Assembly: GCA_009760855.2 (NCBI GenBank)
Contig: WPIO01000052.1
Coordinates: 124,001-188,000, forward strand
Direction of reading: 5' to 3'
From: Cristatella mucedo
Lineage: Eukaryota; Bryozoa; Phylactolaemata; Cristatellidae
Length of the DNA stretch: 64,000 nucleotides
Part shown: piece by piece, positions 1-10,449 of the stretch
How the letters are laid out: every line of letters starts with the position of its first letter
Numbering within the stretch: position 1 is the first letter of the stretch
The notes under the pieces: generated by a model
Told to the model about the DNA's origin: nothing
The model's input: the letters and a program-made list of their open reading frames with translations, nothing else
The model's database searches: none
Translations under genes and position numbers: made by a program

Positions 1-239
1 TTCGACATCACTGTCTAAGCTTGAGGCCAATGCTGTTCGAAGGCATTTATAAGTTTTTATATTCTGAGTGCGCGTTCGGCCTCGGCGGTTGACACTGGCA
101 TTATGATAATAAGCTGCACTAGTTTGTATAATTGGTCATGTGCGACCTCAGCTGTACCAGATTCTGCCAGCATGAAGGCAAGATTGGCATGCGTGACTTT
201 CTTCTTTCTTCGCCCAGTCCGATTTTTTCTCTACGACAG
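1..239. other. Unassigned DNA at left edge
   Basis: I see no convincing exon, repeat or RNA gene here. Sequence composition is ordinary and the short reading frames show no recognisable motif. It could be intronic if the exon at 1,835 is not the first exon of the host gene. Confidence 0.4.
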
Positions 240-420
240 TTGTGAGGCCTCATTTGTATAGCAGCAGAAGAGCCTTATAGGGCCACCACCACCACTTACA
301 GTTGGCAATTAAGGGTCGCCCAACTGCAGTACTCAGACCCACGACCTTTGTCCTGACTATAGACTTGTAACCAAACAAGCGGCTGACCCCCATCCACCCC
401 CTGCTCTGCCGGATAGAGTG
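240..420 (-). repeat. Degraded tRNA-derived SINE
   Basis: The stretch matches, with many changes, the SINE copies at 1,128, 6,706 and 60,262: a GCAGAAGAGCCTTA block, a run of CACCACC, then GGGTCGCCCA and a damaged B-box region before 'acgacct'. It runs on the minus strand like three of the other copies. The tRNA-like head beyond 350 is poorly preserved, so the right edge is uncertain. Confidence 0.5.
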
Positions 421-771
421 AACTTTGAGGCTGGTGTGTGCTTAAACTGTATACCAAAACTAGGGTTTGAAAGCGACTGCTTATTGTGGGCATCACGGCA
501 GAGTGGTTGGTCCTATACGTTTTTAAACTAAACAAATCCAGGAGTTTTTGTATTCAATGCTCCCTTCTATATGGCTGTGATCAGCTAGCATCTTGACCCT
601 GAAGACGGATCTCTACTGAATGGAGAGATACACCCTGCTAGTAACGATATGAATGTACAGTCCAAGTTATATTTAGTAGTTCATCACTATAAGTTTGGTC
701 CATCTTTCCCTCGAAGCATAGTTTCAGGTTTGTTTTACTAAAGTTCCATCCCAAAACTTGCCCGTGACCTT

Positions 772-815
<44 letters not shown>

Positions 816-1127
816 CCGAATGAGCTTTCAAACAAAGACACAGTTATTCTCTGTCACTTAACTGCTGGCCATTTTTAGGTTCAACTATCTCGTTAATCGA
901 ATTGAAAACCTCGGGTAGTGGTATTCTTTGCCTGCAACCTAGCATGCTGGCTAATGTTGCTTTATTAGTTGGCCCAATTGCTAGTTCGTGTCCTCTCATG
1001 TCGTCTGCCCATGTGGTTGCTTCTGCTCTAGGTTATTCCTGCCCACAAGTATTTCTTGCTGTTGGATTGAGCACGTCGCTGGCTTCGACTTAACTAGTGG
1101 GTCCCAGAGGATCTTTCTGGCTAGAAT
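421..1127. other. Unassigned DNA with CT microsatellite
   Basis: No gene is visible. A (CT)n tract lies at about 774-816 (see separate entry). Short reading frames on both strands have no motif and partly depend on the microsatellite. Confidence 0.4.
774..816. repeat. (CT)n microsatellite
   Basis: About 40 bases of almost pure CT dinucleotide with one TTT interruption near its right end. On the minus strand it reads as an Arg-Glu repeat, which is an artefact and not protein coding. Confidence 0.95.
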
Positions 1128-1318
1128 GAACAAATAAATAAATCCCATCTGATTAAACAGCCTCTTTTTGCATAGCGGCAGAAGAGCCTTACAGCTATCA
1201 CCACCGCTTGCAGTGGCGATAAACGATTGCCCACCGCAGGAATCGAACCCACGACCTCGGGACCGAGGTCGTGAAAGCAACCGCCTTACCTACTGTGTGC
1301 CAGAGGCCAAGTGCCCTC
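1128..1318 (-). repeat. tRNA-derived SINE
   Basis: On the minus strand this has a tRNA-like head with an RNA polymerase III B-box near-match (GGTTCGATTCC) at about 1,237-1,247, then a body shared with other copies and a 3' tail of AAATAAATAAAT at the left edge. The body includes the palindromic ACCTCGGGACCGAGGT around 1,252. Same family as 6,706-6,899 and 60,262-60,408. Confidence 0.8.
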
Positions 1319-1834
1319 CTTGTTAATGGTTATGGTGAGAGCTGCACATTTTCAGACTAGGGGCAACTGCCCCTAGTGCCCCCTGGCTCCACCATTGTTA
1401 TATGTCTTCCGCCGTTGGAAGATAAACTCATAGCTTCGAACCCTAGAGGCTGGAGTCCTAAAAACGCACACATAATTCTGCATCCACACTCAGCATAAAA
1501 AATTCTCTTAGTATGACCCAAGCTGCTTTAGCTGTAAGTTTGTTTGAGGTAATAAAAGGCTTTTCTATTATTTCAGGCATATTAAAGTGATGTTATAAAG
1601 CAGCATGTAAAAATATTTATTGGCTGTCTAGAAAAAAAGACATAAGCTGTTGGCATGTATGAATTTAGTGTGATCTCATCCCATCCGATTCTGTATAGCC
1701 TGTATGACACGTATTTCGTAATTAGAATCTTGAATTAATACTTGAACTAAGTAGCTCATGTAGCTGCCTTGGGTGAACCAGTTAAGCCTCATTTTAATTG
1801 CCAGGCTCGTGAACATGCTCGTTCATTTCATTAG
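1319..1834. other. Likely intron upstream of candidate exon
   Basis: AT-rich sequence with no repeat or frame that I recognise. It ends in TTCATTTCATTAG, a usable splice acceptor for the candidate exon at 1,835, so it is probably intronic. Confidence 0.45.
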
Positions 1835-2063
1835 GGTATTTTAAAGAAACCTTTGACTGGCGAAGAAGTTGCAACAAAGCGACGCATGCTGAATGCTGCT
1901 GGCACAATGGATAGTGGATATGGCATACAGGACTCAAGCAGTGACAGCGATGACGAAGACAAAAATAGTAGCCATGGTGAATATGGTGATCAAACTGAAA
2001 GTATACCTGATGCTAAGAAAACAGTACTTCGGGTCAACATCAGTGACATCAGATTGGTACCAG
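1835..2063 (+). CDS. Candidate exon, acidic Ser/Asp-rich segment of NWD-like host gene
   Basis: An open stretch of 76 codons plus one base is bounded by a TTCATTAG acceptor and a GTGCGT donor. It encodes a basic start (KKPLTGEEVATKRR), a polar centre with SSSDSDDEDKNSS, and an end in VNISDIRLVP. The frame closes just after the donor, as expected of a true exon. It ends in phase 1, which fits the two-base start of the next candidate exon at 54,908. I do not recognise a domain. Its link to the NACHT/WD gene rests on phase matching and strand only. The alternative is an exon of another gene. Splice sites are inferred. Confidence 0.6.
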
Positions 2064-2704
2064 GTGCGTAGGATGCTACTTAATGCTGAAATGCTACACT
2101 GATATTGTGACACATTAGCACTGACTACGTGCACACCATTCGAAATAGCCGAATATAGACAACATTATCAGTGGTTACAAGAAATCGAGCCTTACGGTCA
2201 GTCAAATATTGCTGTGTGACAATTGATTGTCTGCTAATGCCCTGCCAGGGCTTGCTAAAACGACTGTTCTTTCACTCCGTACGAATTTAGGTATAGGTTA
2301 AAATGTCTGTCCGCAAATTGAATTAAAGGTAAATAACATAATGGGACGATTTTGCTTTTCATGTCCTGCCTTAAAAGCAAGCTTTAAATCCCGTTCTTTC
2401 CTGTGCGTTAACGGTTATGTTGTACATCATTATCATTGCGATGACGATGATAAGAGTACGTGTGTATCGGAGTGCTTTTCATTTTGCCTTCTCTAAGATG
2501 CCAATCTGAAGCTCGAAAGCTCCTGAGTGCATGCCAATGCTTCCAGCGTTGTGGAGTGAGTGCAAGCTGCTGAAATTCAATGGCCGCTCTTATACAAACC
2601 TTTAAAAGTTTGAACTCGTTTAGATTTTTAAAGTAATCCATTTTTAATATTTGTTATTAGAGTGCATTTAATACTACTACTACTACTAATAATAATTATA
2701 ATGC
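2064..2704. other. Intronic DNA, no gene seen
   Basis: Starts with the donor of the preceding exon. No motif-bearing frame is visible. A (ACT)n/(AAT)n run at about 2,671-2,700 sits just before the LINE fragment and may be a target-side microsatellite or an old LINE tail. Confidence 0.4.
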
Positions 2705-2705
2705 A

Positions 2706-3416
2706 TTGTACAGCACTCTCATCTGCGATCAGGTGGTCCAGGAGAACCTAGATGCATTTCTGCTTGCCGAAACTTGGATGACGCCTCGTTCCAGTAGCTA
2801 TATATTTAAGACCAGCCCACCCGGGTTCTTATTCTATCAGTCCATTCGTTCTGACCATGTTGGTGGTGGCGTTGCAATAGTTGTTCGTGAATCTTTTGTC
2901 TATAAGATGAGCAGTTTTCTGCATGGGCCATCGTTTGAATCAGTAGCAATCAGATCCTCATCAAAGACAACGCCTCTCACCGTTGTGGTATACCGAACTC
3001 CTCCCGGCTGTCTAAACTTGTTTATGGAAGAGTTTTTCGAGTTCCTCACTTAAATATTTGTGTGTGACAGGCCGTTGCTGATTGCTGGAGACTTCAATGT
3101 TCACCTTGACAACCCTATGAACGGCCAGGTCCGTTCATTTCTCGACTGTCTGGAGATATTTGGTTTGGTCCAACACGTTAATCATACCACCCACGTATGT
3201 GGCCATTTTCTAGATCTCGTGATTACGAAGGATAGCTTCCCCACTGACCTTGTGGTGTGCCTGCTGACCCTATTGGATTATGGTTCGGTTTCGTTTACTG
3301 TTCCTGCTCCTTCGCATGTAAAGGGAAATGTCGAACTTTTTCAGCGACATAACTTAAAAAGCATTGACATGCACACATTTTTTAAATCTGTTTGGATGCT
3401 GGTCTTCTTGATCTGA
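2706..3416 (+). pseudogene. AP-endonuclease domain of beta LINE
   Basis: One frame, broken by a single in-frame TAA at 3,051, encodes an apurinic-type endonuclease that nicks target DNA to prime reverse transcription. Visible landmarks are AETWM near the start, GGGVAIVVR, PLLIAGDFNVHLD around 3,076 (the GDFN core), and HFLDLVITK near 3,209. The N-terminal part before the AETW motif is mostly missing, so the copy begins truncated. The frame is lost after 3,416. Confidence 0.8.
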
Positions 3417-3899
3417 ACCTAGACTAAACTGACAGCCTCGATATCCTCACTGATGCAATGAACATGACACTCAGGAGTGCTCTTGACAAGCATGGTCCCG
3501 TTCATTCTATCCGTGTACAGAGTCGTGGAGATTCTTTTCAATTTACACACAACTTCAAAAGATGCACCGTGTTAAGCGAAGGCTTGAACATCGTTTTTAA
3601 AAATCGAGGTCTGATGCAGATCTAGTCAATTTTAAAGACTTCCTTGGAGTTTACACTCGGAAGCTTAAAAAAGCCAGTGCTTCTTTATTACTCGAAAACT
3701 GAATTCCTCCCAGTCGGACGCAAAACAGATTTATGACAGTAAAAAATATACTGGCTAATGCTGAGAGGTCTGACTCCCCAGATATTAAGGGCTGAGCCGA
3801 AAAGTTTAGCCTTCTTTACTCAAAACATTGTGCACATTCGTGCCTCCATAAAGCCCCTCCGAGTAAAGCAATTGTGGAATCACAACCTGTGACCTTCCT

Positions 3900-4860
3900 T
3901 AAGAGGTTTTCTGAGGTTTCTGCATGCGATGTGGCTACCTTAGTAAGGTCAAGTAAAAAGAGCTCGTCTCCTGAAGACCCTATACCAGCATCTCTGTTGT
4001 CTTCACTGGCAGACCAACTTAGCCTTCCATAACCGAGATTTGTTATGCTTCTTTGGAAAAAGGGGTCATACCCAAGTCCATCAAATCGGTCATTGTTAGA
4101 CCGATAAATAGAAAGCCTAGATTAGATACTGGGGACATTGCAAACTATCACCCATTTTCCATTCTTCTTTTTTTGTCAATAATTCGTGAAAAAATTGTCG
4201 CTAAACAGCAGGTTGCACATATTGGAAATGTCAGAAAAATTTCAATCGGGGTTCAGGAGGCAGCGCTCCATTGAAACTGCTCTTTTCCGTGTTAACAATG
4301 GCATTCTGTTTGGCAACGATGAATGATGGGAGTGTCACTGCCCTATGCCCTAGCTTTGCTAGATCTATCAGCTGCCTTCGACACCATTAGTCATGATGTT
4401 CTACTTGAATGAGTGAGAATAATAATCGGTCTGACAGATGAGTCTCTAGCTTGGTTGAAATCGTACTTGTTTGGCTGTGTTCAATCTGTGTCATGTAGGG
4501 GTCAGGTCTCACACACGAGACGGGTCACATGTGGAGTCCCTCAAGTGTCCATCATCGATCTCTTGCTGTTCTCCATTTATGCTCAACCTCTGGGAAGAGA
4601 GATTAGGCCTATGTAATAAGATATCACTTTTACGCTGATGATGCTCTGCTAAATTTGTCATTCCAACCGTCGGAATCTGCGGAAGCAACTGATAAACTGA
4701 ATGCTTACCTTGCCGAAGTTCGATCCCGGATGTCAGAAAACATCTGGAAACTAAATGACGATACAACCGAACGGCTGCTCATAGGACACCCTTAGCATGG
4801 TACTGGATTAAAAGGCTTTGCTCTTCTAATAAGTGAAGCTTTCGTGCGACCATCACCAGG
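3900..4860 (+). pseudogene. Reverse transcriptase remnant of beta LINE
   Basis: Shifting frames carry the standard reverse transcriptase blocks: VIVRPINRKPRLD with NYHPFSIL near 4,090-4,160, LALLDLSAAFDTI near 4,350-4,390 (catalytic Asp block A), GVPQVSIIDLLLFSIY near 4,530-4,580, and FYADDALL near 4,630 (block C). At least four frame changes separate them. It was the enzyme that copied the LINE RNA into DNA and cannot be functional now. Confidence 0.8.
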
Positions 4861-4951
4861 TGCTCTATATTTAGGTGTCGTTTTGGACTGATGCCGGAAT
4901 TTTTAAGCTTCATTCTGAAGACTAATTCTACAGCTTGCCATCACGTCCGAT

Positions 4952-6013
4952 GCTTTGATCCCTCCCAGCCTCCGAGCACTTCAAATTCTCTCAACTCCCT
5001 TGATGCATGTATTGATGACATCTGCACATGGATGGCAGCCTATTTTCTTTAACTTAGCGATGATGAAACTAACTTACTAGCTATGGACAAGCCAAGTGTG
5101 ATTCAGAAATTGGAAATGCTAACGTACAAAATCGGCTCTGCCAGCGTATCTCCTGTTGAATGTGCATGAAATCTAGGTGTCATGTTCCAAAGCCACCTTT
5201 CGTTAGACGATCACATCACTTCCAATCAAGTCTGCCTACTATCAGCTACATAAACAAAATTCTGGCTTGTTTAGATAAGGATACCACATCTAAGTTGGTC
5301 CAAGCATTTGTAACATCCAGTCTTGACTTCTGTAACTCTCTGCTTGCTGGTCTACCAGCATGTGCAATCAGGCGCTTGCAGCTGGTGCAAAACTCTGCAG
5401 CTAGGCTTATCTGTCGTGAGCGTTGCAGTTGCCACATCACACCACTTCTTGCCGACCTGCACTGGCTACCAGCCAAGCAACAGATCGGCTTCAAGGTTTT
5501 GTCGCTCACTGTTAGGTCACTTCATTCTTTGGCTCCAGCCTATCTCTCAGATCTACTCCCCTACCAGGCCAAGCATCTTACCACCTGCTTTTTGAAATCT
5601 AAATGCTTACCACTACCTCATACAAACCTTAAATCTTTTGCAGATCGTGCATTTAGTTCATATGCTCCTAAAGCTTTGAACTTGCTCCCGACTTGCTTCA
5701 CAACATTCCCCGACTTGACCAAATTTGAAACGAACTTAAAAACACACCTATTTAGGACCGCATTTAGTGGGTCTCTGCGATTCGTCCTTCATGTGCTTAT
5801 GCGTGCTGAGACTGTGCATGCTGCCACTAACTACACTTGCATGCGGACCCTGTTCATATCACCCCTAACCATCATATTCACGCTGTTTATCAAGCATGAT
5901 ATTACTCACCATTCAATTGCGTTTCCCTTTGCAGCAAATGTAAAGTGCCTAGAAAGAAATTGGGTTCTCTAAGGGTGCATTATAAAGTATTTTATTATTA
6001 TTATAGTTATTAT
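4952..6013 (+). mobile_element. LINE family alpha, 5'-truncated, nested in beta LINE
   Basis: Starts abruptly at GCTTTGATCCCTCCCAG, a point inside the alpha reverse transcriptase, and ends with the alpha 3' signature (AAGTGCCTAGAAAG, TTCTCTAAGGG, then a TTATTATT-rich tail). Beta sequence breaks off at CATCACGTCCGAT and resumes with CCCTGTCTATGATT, matching the uninterrupted beta order at 61,800-61,830 on the minus strand. Later than the beta copy. Confidence 0.85.
5160..5972 (+). pseudogene. C-terminal part of alpha LINE reverse transcriptase protein
   Basis: A long open stretch encodes the conserved post-polymerase region of CR1/L2 proteins: LDKDTTSKLVQAFVTSSLD, ACAIRRLQLVQNSAARLI, HITPLLADLHWLPAKQQI, FSSYAPKALNLLP and NLKTHLFRTAF. 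The same blocks occur in copies at 7,882-8,286 and 43,934-44,357. The first codons and the last forty or so (after the TAFSGSLR block) are not protein of the original element but read-through of 3' untranslated sequence. No promoter or 5' part is present. Confidence 0.8.
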
Positions 6014-6705
6014 TATCCCTGTCTATGATTAGGTGCTGTCTTCCACAGTGGCTTGCAAAAACTTAATTTGCTCCTTAGTTCTGTTTCGGCTTGATTATTG
6101 TAGTTCCCTTTTGGCTAGGCTACCAAAGAAAGCAACTAGGCCACTGCAGGTGACTATGAATATGGCTGCAAGGCTAGTCTTCAAATCCCAGAGGTTTGAG
6201 CACGTGTCTCCTTTGCTAAAAGAGCTAGGAATGATGCAGGTTGTTATACAGAACACAGTTCTTACTCTGACCCACAAGGCCCGCCACGGCTTGGGTCCTT
6301 TCTACCTAGCTTAACTACTATACCAGTTTCAGCCTCTTTGCGTCCTCATGTCCTGTATGGACAATAAATTAGATATTCCATACCTATTCTTAAAGATCGT
6401 TGGCGACAGAAGCGTTTGCTCTGCCAGTCCTAGGCTGCGGATCTTGCTTCCACAATTCTCATGCAACGACAACCACTCTCCTGCTGCACATTATTGCTAA
6501 TCATTTTCAGCAGTTCTGAGCTGCTGCTTCCATACTACTCACTAACTCAACTGCTCTCCTGACTCTGCTATACTCCCACTTTTTTTTGCGTGAGATGAGA
6601 TCTGTTGACTACCAAATGCTTTCCGAAAGCCGTTTAGGCTGCGAGTGAGCTGTACAAAAGTCTCGTGGGTAACACCCACATAGTCTTTATGGCTTCGTGG
6701 TGGAG

Positions 6706-6899
6706 TTACAAATAGATTAATAGATAAATACTAGCTGATTAAACAGCCTCTTTTCGTATAGCCACAGAAAAGCCTTTACAACCATCCCCGCCGCTTGCAT
6801 TGGCGATAAAGGATCGCCCACGGCAGTTTTCGAATCCACGTCCTCGGGGCCGAGGTCGTGAAAAGCAACTGCTTGACCTGGTGAGCCATTACGGCTCAC
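6706..6899 (-). repeat. tRNA-derived SINE inserted in beta LINE tail
   Basis: Minus-strand SINE with a tail of ATAGATTAATAGATAAAT at its left edge and a tRNA-like head at its right edge; the B box is damaged. The beta LINE 3' end is interrupted: GTGGAGTTAC lies left of the SINE and AGATGGAGATACATTACAT right of it, which are contiguous in the copies at 59,680 and 61,100. Confidence 0.8.
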
Positions 6900-7648
6900 A
6901 GATGGAGATACATTACATTACATGACTTTACTCAGACAACATTATCTCTTTCTATGCACTTTACATATACTAAAAAAGAAGTATGTTTGTATGGTTTGTC
7001 GTAGCATGCTCAAGGACAAGCATAACATGGTTAGAGGTGCCATGCATAGCTTCAGCCTGAAAATATGGTTAGTGCTTGCATGCATATTGTCAGCATGCAC
7101 AAGCACCCGAAGGATGAATCACGTCGACCCACTAAATGCTGTGATAAACAGATGTGGTTTAGCTTGTTTTTTAATGTCAAGTCAGGCGACGCTGTAAGGC
7201 CGCTCGGAAGTGAGTTCTGGATTTGGGAGCATAGGAACTAAGGGCACGGTCTCAAAAGGATTTGAGGTAGGTATGAAGTGTACCTAAACGACAATATTAC
7301 GAAGAGCAGGCGGCACGATCCTTTGCCTGGTGGGGGAATGTATCTAAAAGGTAGGCGGGAGCCCAAGAATGAAGAGGAAAGTGAGTGATAGAAACCTCGG
7401 AGTTGAGGCATTGGTACACTGGGAGCCAGTGTAGGTCGGCTGGAAGGATGTGGTGTGGCAACTTCGAGGCTCAAGACAGGCAAGCCTGCATAGTTTAGCA
7501 CTAGCTATAAGCTGCTGATTGCACAGCTGTTAGACCAGCAAGCAGTTAGTTACAGAAGTCGAGATGGGATATCGCAAATACATTGACCAGTTTAGATGTT
7601 GTATTCCTGATTAAGCATGTTCGAATTTTGGCAATGTTGTGTTGCTGA

Positions 7649-8317
7649 AAGTAATAATAATAATAATTCACTTGATACAGCACCCTCAGAGAACTTAATC
7701 TCTCTCTAGGCGCTTTACATTTGCTGCAAAGTGAAATGCAATTGAATGGTGAGTAAAATCATGCTTGAAAAACAAACAAAATGAATAAAATGGTTAGGGG
7801 TGACATGCACAGGGTCAGCATGCGAATGTAGTTAGTGGCAGCAAGCACAGTGTCAGCACGCATAAGCACATCAAGGACAAATCACAGGGACCCGCTAAAT
7901 GCTGTCCTAAATAGGTGTGTTTTGAGGTTCCTTTTAAATGTGGTCAGGTCAGAGGATGTTCTGACACAGGTCGGGAGGGAGTTCCAGGCTGTGGGAGCAT
8001 ACGAACTAAATGCACGGTCTCCAAAGGATTTAAGGTTTGTACGAGGTATTTGTAGACTGTTGGATTCCGAAAAGCAGGTGGTACGATGCTTGGCCTGATG
8101 GGGTAGTATATCTGAAAGATAGGCTGGAGCCATAGAATGAAGGGACCTAAAAGTGAGCGACAGAACCTTGAAGTCAATCCGTTGCTTGACTGGTAGCCAG
8201 TGCAGGTCGGCGAGAAGTGGAGTAATGTGGCAACTGCGATGCTCACGACAGACAAGTCTAGCTGCCGAGTTGTGCACCAGCTGCAATCGCCTGATCGCAT
8301 ATGCTGGTAGGCCAGTA
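7649..8317 (-). mobile_element. Nested 5'-truncated alpha LINE
   Basis: Begins with TAATAATAATAATTCAC (the alpha tail) directly after CTGAAAG of the host LINE, and stops at CCAGTAAG, after which TAGGCAGAATCAACTGTGG continues the host LINE. The body encodes a clean stretch of the C-terminal region on the minus strand (7,882-8,286), with HITPLLADLHWLPVKQRI and TAFSGSL. It is much better preserved than the copy around it, so it is younger. Confidence 0.8.
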
Positions 8318-9483
8318 AGTAGGCAGAATCAACTGTGGAGCTCATTTGGTCGTCTAATAGGTCGCTTGGAACACGACGCCCAAGTTTTGTGCTGATTTAA
8401 CGAGAATTATGCTGGCAGAACCGATTTTGAGGGTTAGGTTTTCCAATTTTTGAATCACGCTTGGTTGGCTCCTACCTAGTAAGTTGATTTTATCATCATT
8501 CAATTTAGGAAAATCTCATGCCATCCATGGGTCGATGGCATCAATAGGTTCACTATGGTAGTTGAGAGATTTCGAAGTTGTGGATGGCTGGGGGTCAAAG
8601 AAAAGGTACAACTGAGTTTCATTTGCCTAGAAGTGAAAGCCTTGGTTGTGCGTGGCAATTAAATCCATAAGAGGGAGAGTAGAAAACCTGAAAAAACGGA
8701 CCAACTGTAGAGCCCCGAGGAACTCTATACTTTACTGGTTCCCCAAATGATCTCTGTTTACATCAGTCCTCTGGAGTCTCTCACTGTGGTTTGACCTGTA
8801 CCATTGGAGTGCAGTTCCAGACTTGGCCAGGCCAGATGAGAGGCGTTCTAGAAGGACTTGTGATCGATAGTATCCAAAAGCAGCCGAACGATCGTGCAAA
8901 ACAATCTAAGAGATTCTATCTATGCCTACATTCCTAAGTAGGTCGTTATACACCCGAAGCAATGCTGATTCTGTGGAGTGATTAGCTCTAAAACCAGGCT
9001 AAAAGTTACTAGCTAGGTTTGAACTTTAACTGTGTGAGTTCTGTTGTTCTGCCTTGACTCTTAAGTGTTTTTGATAAAAATGGTAGAAGGTAGACCTCGC
9101 AGGAGCTGCTCAAGTTTTCTTGTCAAGTGTTGCTGTCTTGAGTAGTGGCCAACTTGAGCTTTATTAACTGTGCTGGGACGAAGCCTGAGGCTAATGACCT
9201 ATTTATAATGTTAGTTATTCATGGCAGCAGCAGATCGGTAGTTTCGGCGAAGCAGGAGAGTGGAAATAAGGTCTAGAGGAATAGTTGTCTTATTTGACTG
9301 GGAGATGCGTTTCGGAATTGGGTCACTCGTGGCCTCCTTGAATGCAGACATTGAGGTGTTGCACGGAGTTGAGGGACATGATTCCGGGACGTGTGCTGCC
9401 ACCTTAGGGATGAACTCCCTGATCCTGTGTATCTCGTTGAAAATGACGGTAGGGAAGCGATCAGTCAGATGATCACAAGGATC

Positions 9484-9794
9484 CGCTAGCCGTGGGCAAA
9501 GCAAAGTCGCATTTCGAAATTCATAAGGCGAAACGCCTGAAGCTAAATCAGCCACGATAACAGTTAGCTCTCAACTCAAAGCAAAGAGCGGCCGAGAGAC
9601 GGATAGTGCCTCGAAAACTCGTTAGTTGGGATACTCGTAAGTCAAATTACCTCTATAGTGAAGGCGAAGAAAACCGCGACAACTTGATTAGGCCGGATCC
9701 ATCAATAAATCACTAGGGGGCTGCTAGGCCGGACTGGAGCACAAGCTAGGCCGGATCTGGCCTAAAGGCCGGAGTTTGCCGATCTCTGAGCTAG
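9484..9794. mobile_element. Possible small hAT-like DNA transposon remnant
   Basis: About 310 bases of foreign sequence interrupt the alpha LINE. Its right end reads GGCCGGAGTTTGCCGATCTCTG, like the inverted terminal repeats of many hAT elements, and its left end has CGTGGGCAAAG, a weak inverted match. LINE sequence AGATGATCACAAGGATC is partly duplicated on both sides. Too short to code for a transposase, so it would be non-autonomous. Confidence 0.4.
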
Positions 9795-10449
9795 ATGATC
9801 ACAATGATCACTAGGTAGTATCTAACTTCAGAGTGGTTAATGGGGTGGTTGATCATAGAAATCAGCATTTTTTTATTGTGGGTATGTCATTCAATAGTTT
9901 TTATAGAAGCTTGGGCTATGATAAGATCGATCTTTACGATCTAAAGTAGTCCTCACATGCCGGTCTATTGACAATCAGGCCTGATCTTCTGCATGCTCTT
10001 TCCAGCTCATGCTTAGTTGACCTAGCTGGTTTATAGTTGTGCTAAACTATAGGCCGTCTGGGTGGGGGCCCACGGTACACAAACTCGTCTACATGCCAGC
10101 AAGTGCCGTGTTGTAGCATTCTACAAATGATGACAGATCGGAAAGGGTATTGAGCAGTGGCGGCAAAGAAGATATACTCGCACGGACAGCATCGATGTCA
10201 AATGTCTTGAAGTTTCGCGATGTATAGTTGACTTTAGATGTGGAGGAGGGCACACAGTGTAGACTGGATGAGATCCCCATGTGGTCATAGTAATAGGTGG
10301 TGATTGCAAGTGGCCGTGGGAGAAAACTTGATCACATGTGTTACCATCAATGTGAGAATGATCATGCAAATGAAACCAGAGAAACAGAGTCAGTGTGCAA
10401 AATTTAGTGCTGAAGGTATCTGACAAGTTACCAAAATGAATGTTGAAAT

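Larger units (their letters stand above)
2705..6922 (+). mobile_element. LINE family beta (CR1/L2 type), 5'-truncated, with two nested insertions
   Basis: A degraded non-LTR retrotransposon runs from inside the endonuclease to a 3' tail of ATACATTACATTACAT at about 6,905-6,921. It is split by an alpha LINE (4,952-6,013) and by a SINE (6,706-6,899). Flanks of the alpha insert rejoin when compared with the minus-strand beta copy at 61,092-62,135. Order of parts: endonuclease 2,706-3,416, reverse transcriptase about 3,900-4,860, C-terminal domain about 6,014-6,320. Many stops and frameshifts show that it is dead. Confidence 0.85.
6925..10440 (-). mobile_element. LINE family alpha, minus strand, twice interrupted
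   Basis: Starting from its 3' end at about 6,925, the copy covers 6,925-7,648, resumes at 8,318-9,483, and again from about 9,795 to 10,440. The first gap is a nested alpha copy and the second a hAT-like remnant. Reverse transcriptase text is recognisable near 9,211-9,480 (LADPCDHLTDRF, STPCNTSMSAFKEATSDPI), and the region preceding it at 9,800-10,440 includes a TIGRKL-type linker upstream of RT. Heavily mutated throughout. Confidence 0.75.

Noticed and set aside
638-841. Minus-strand frame with an Arg-Glu repeat
   Set aside because: The repeat is the translated CT microsatellite; flanks have no coding features.
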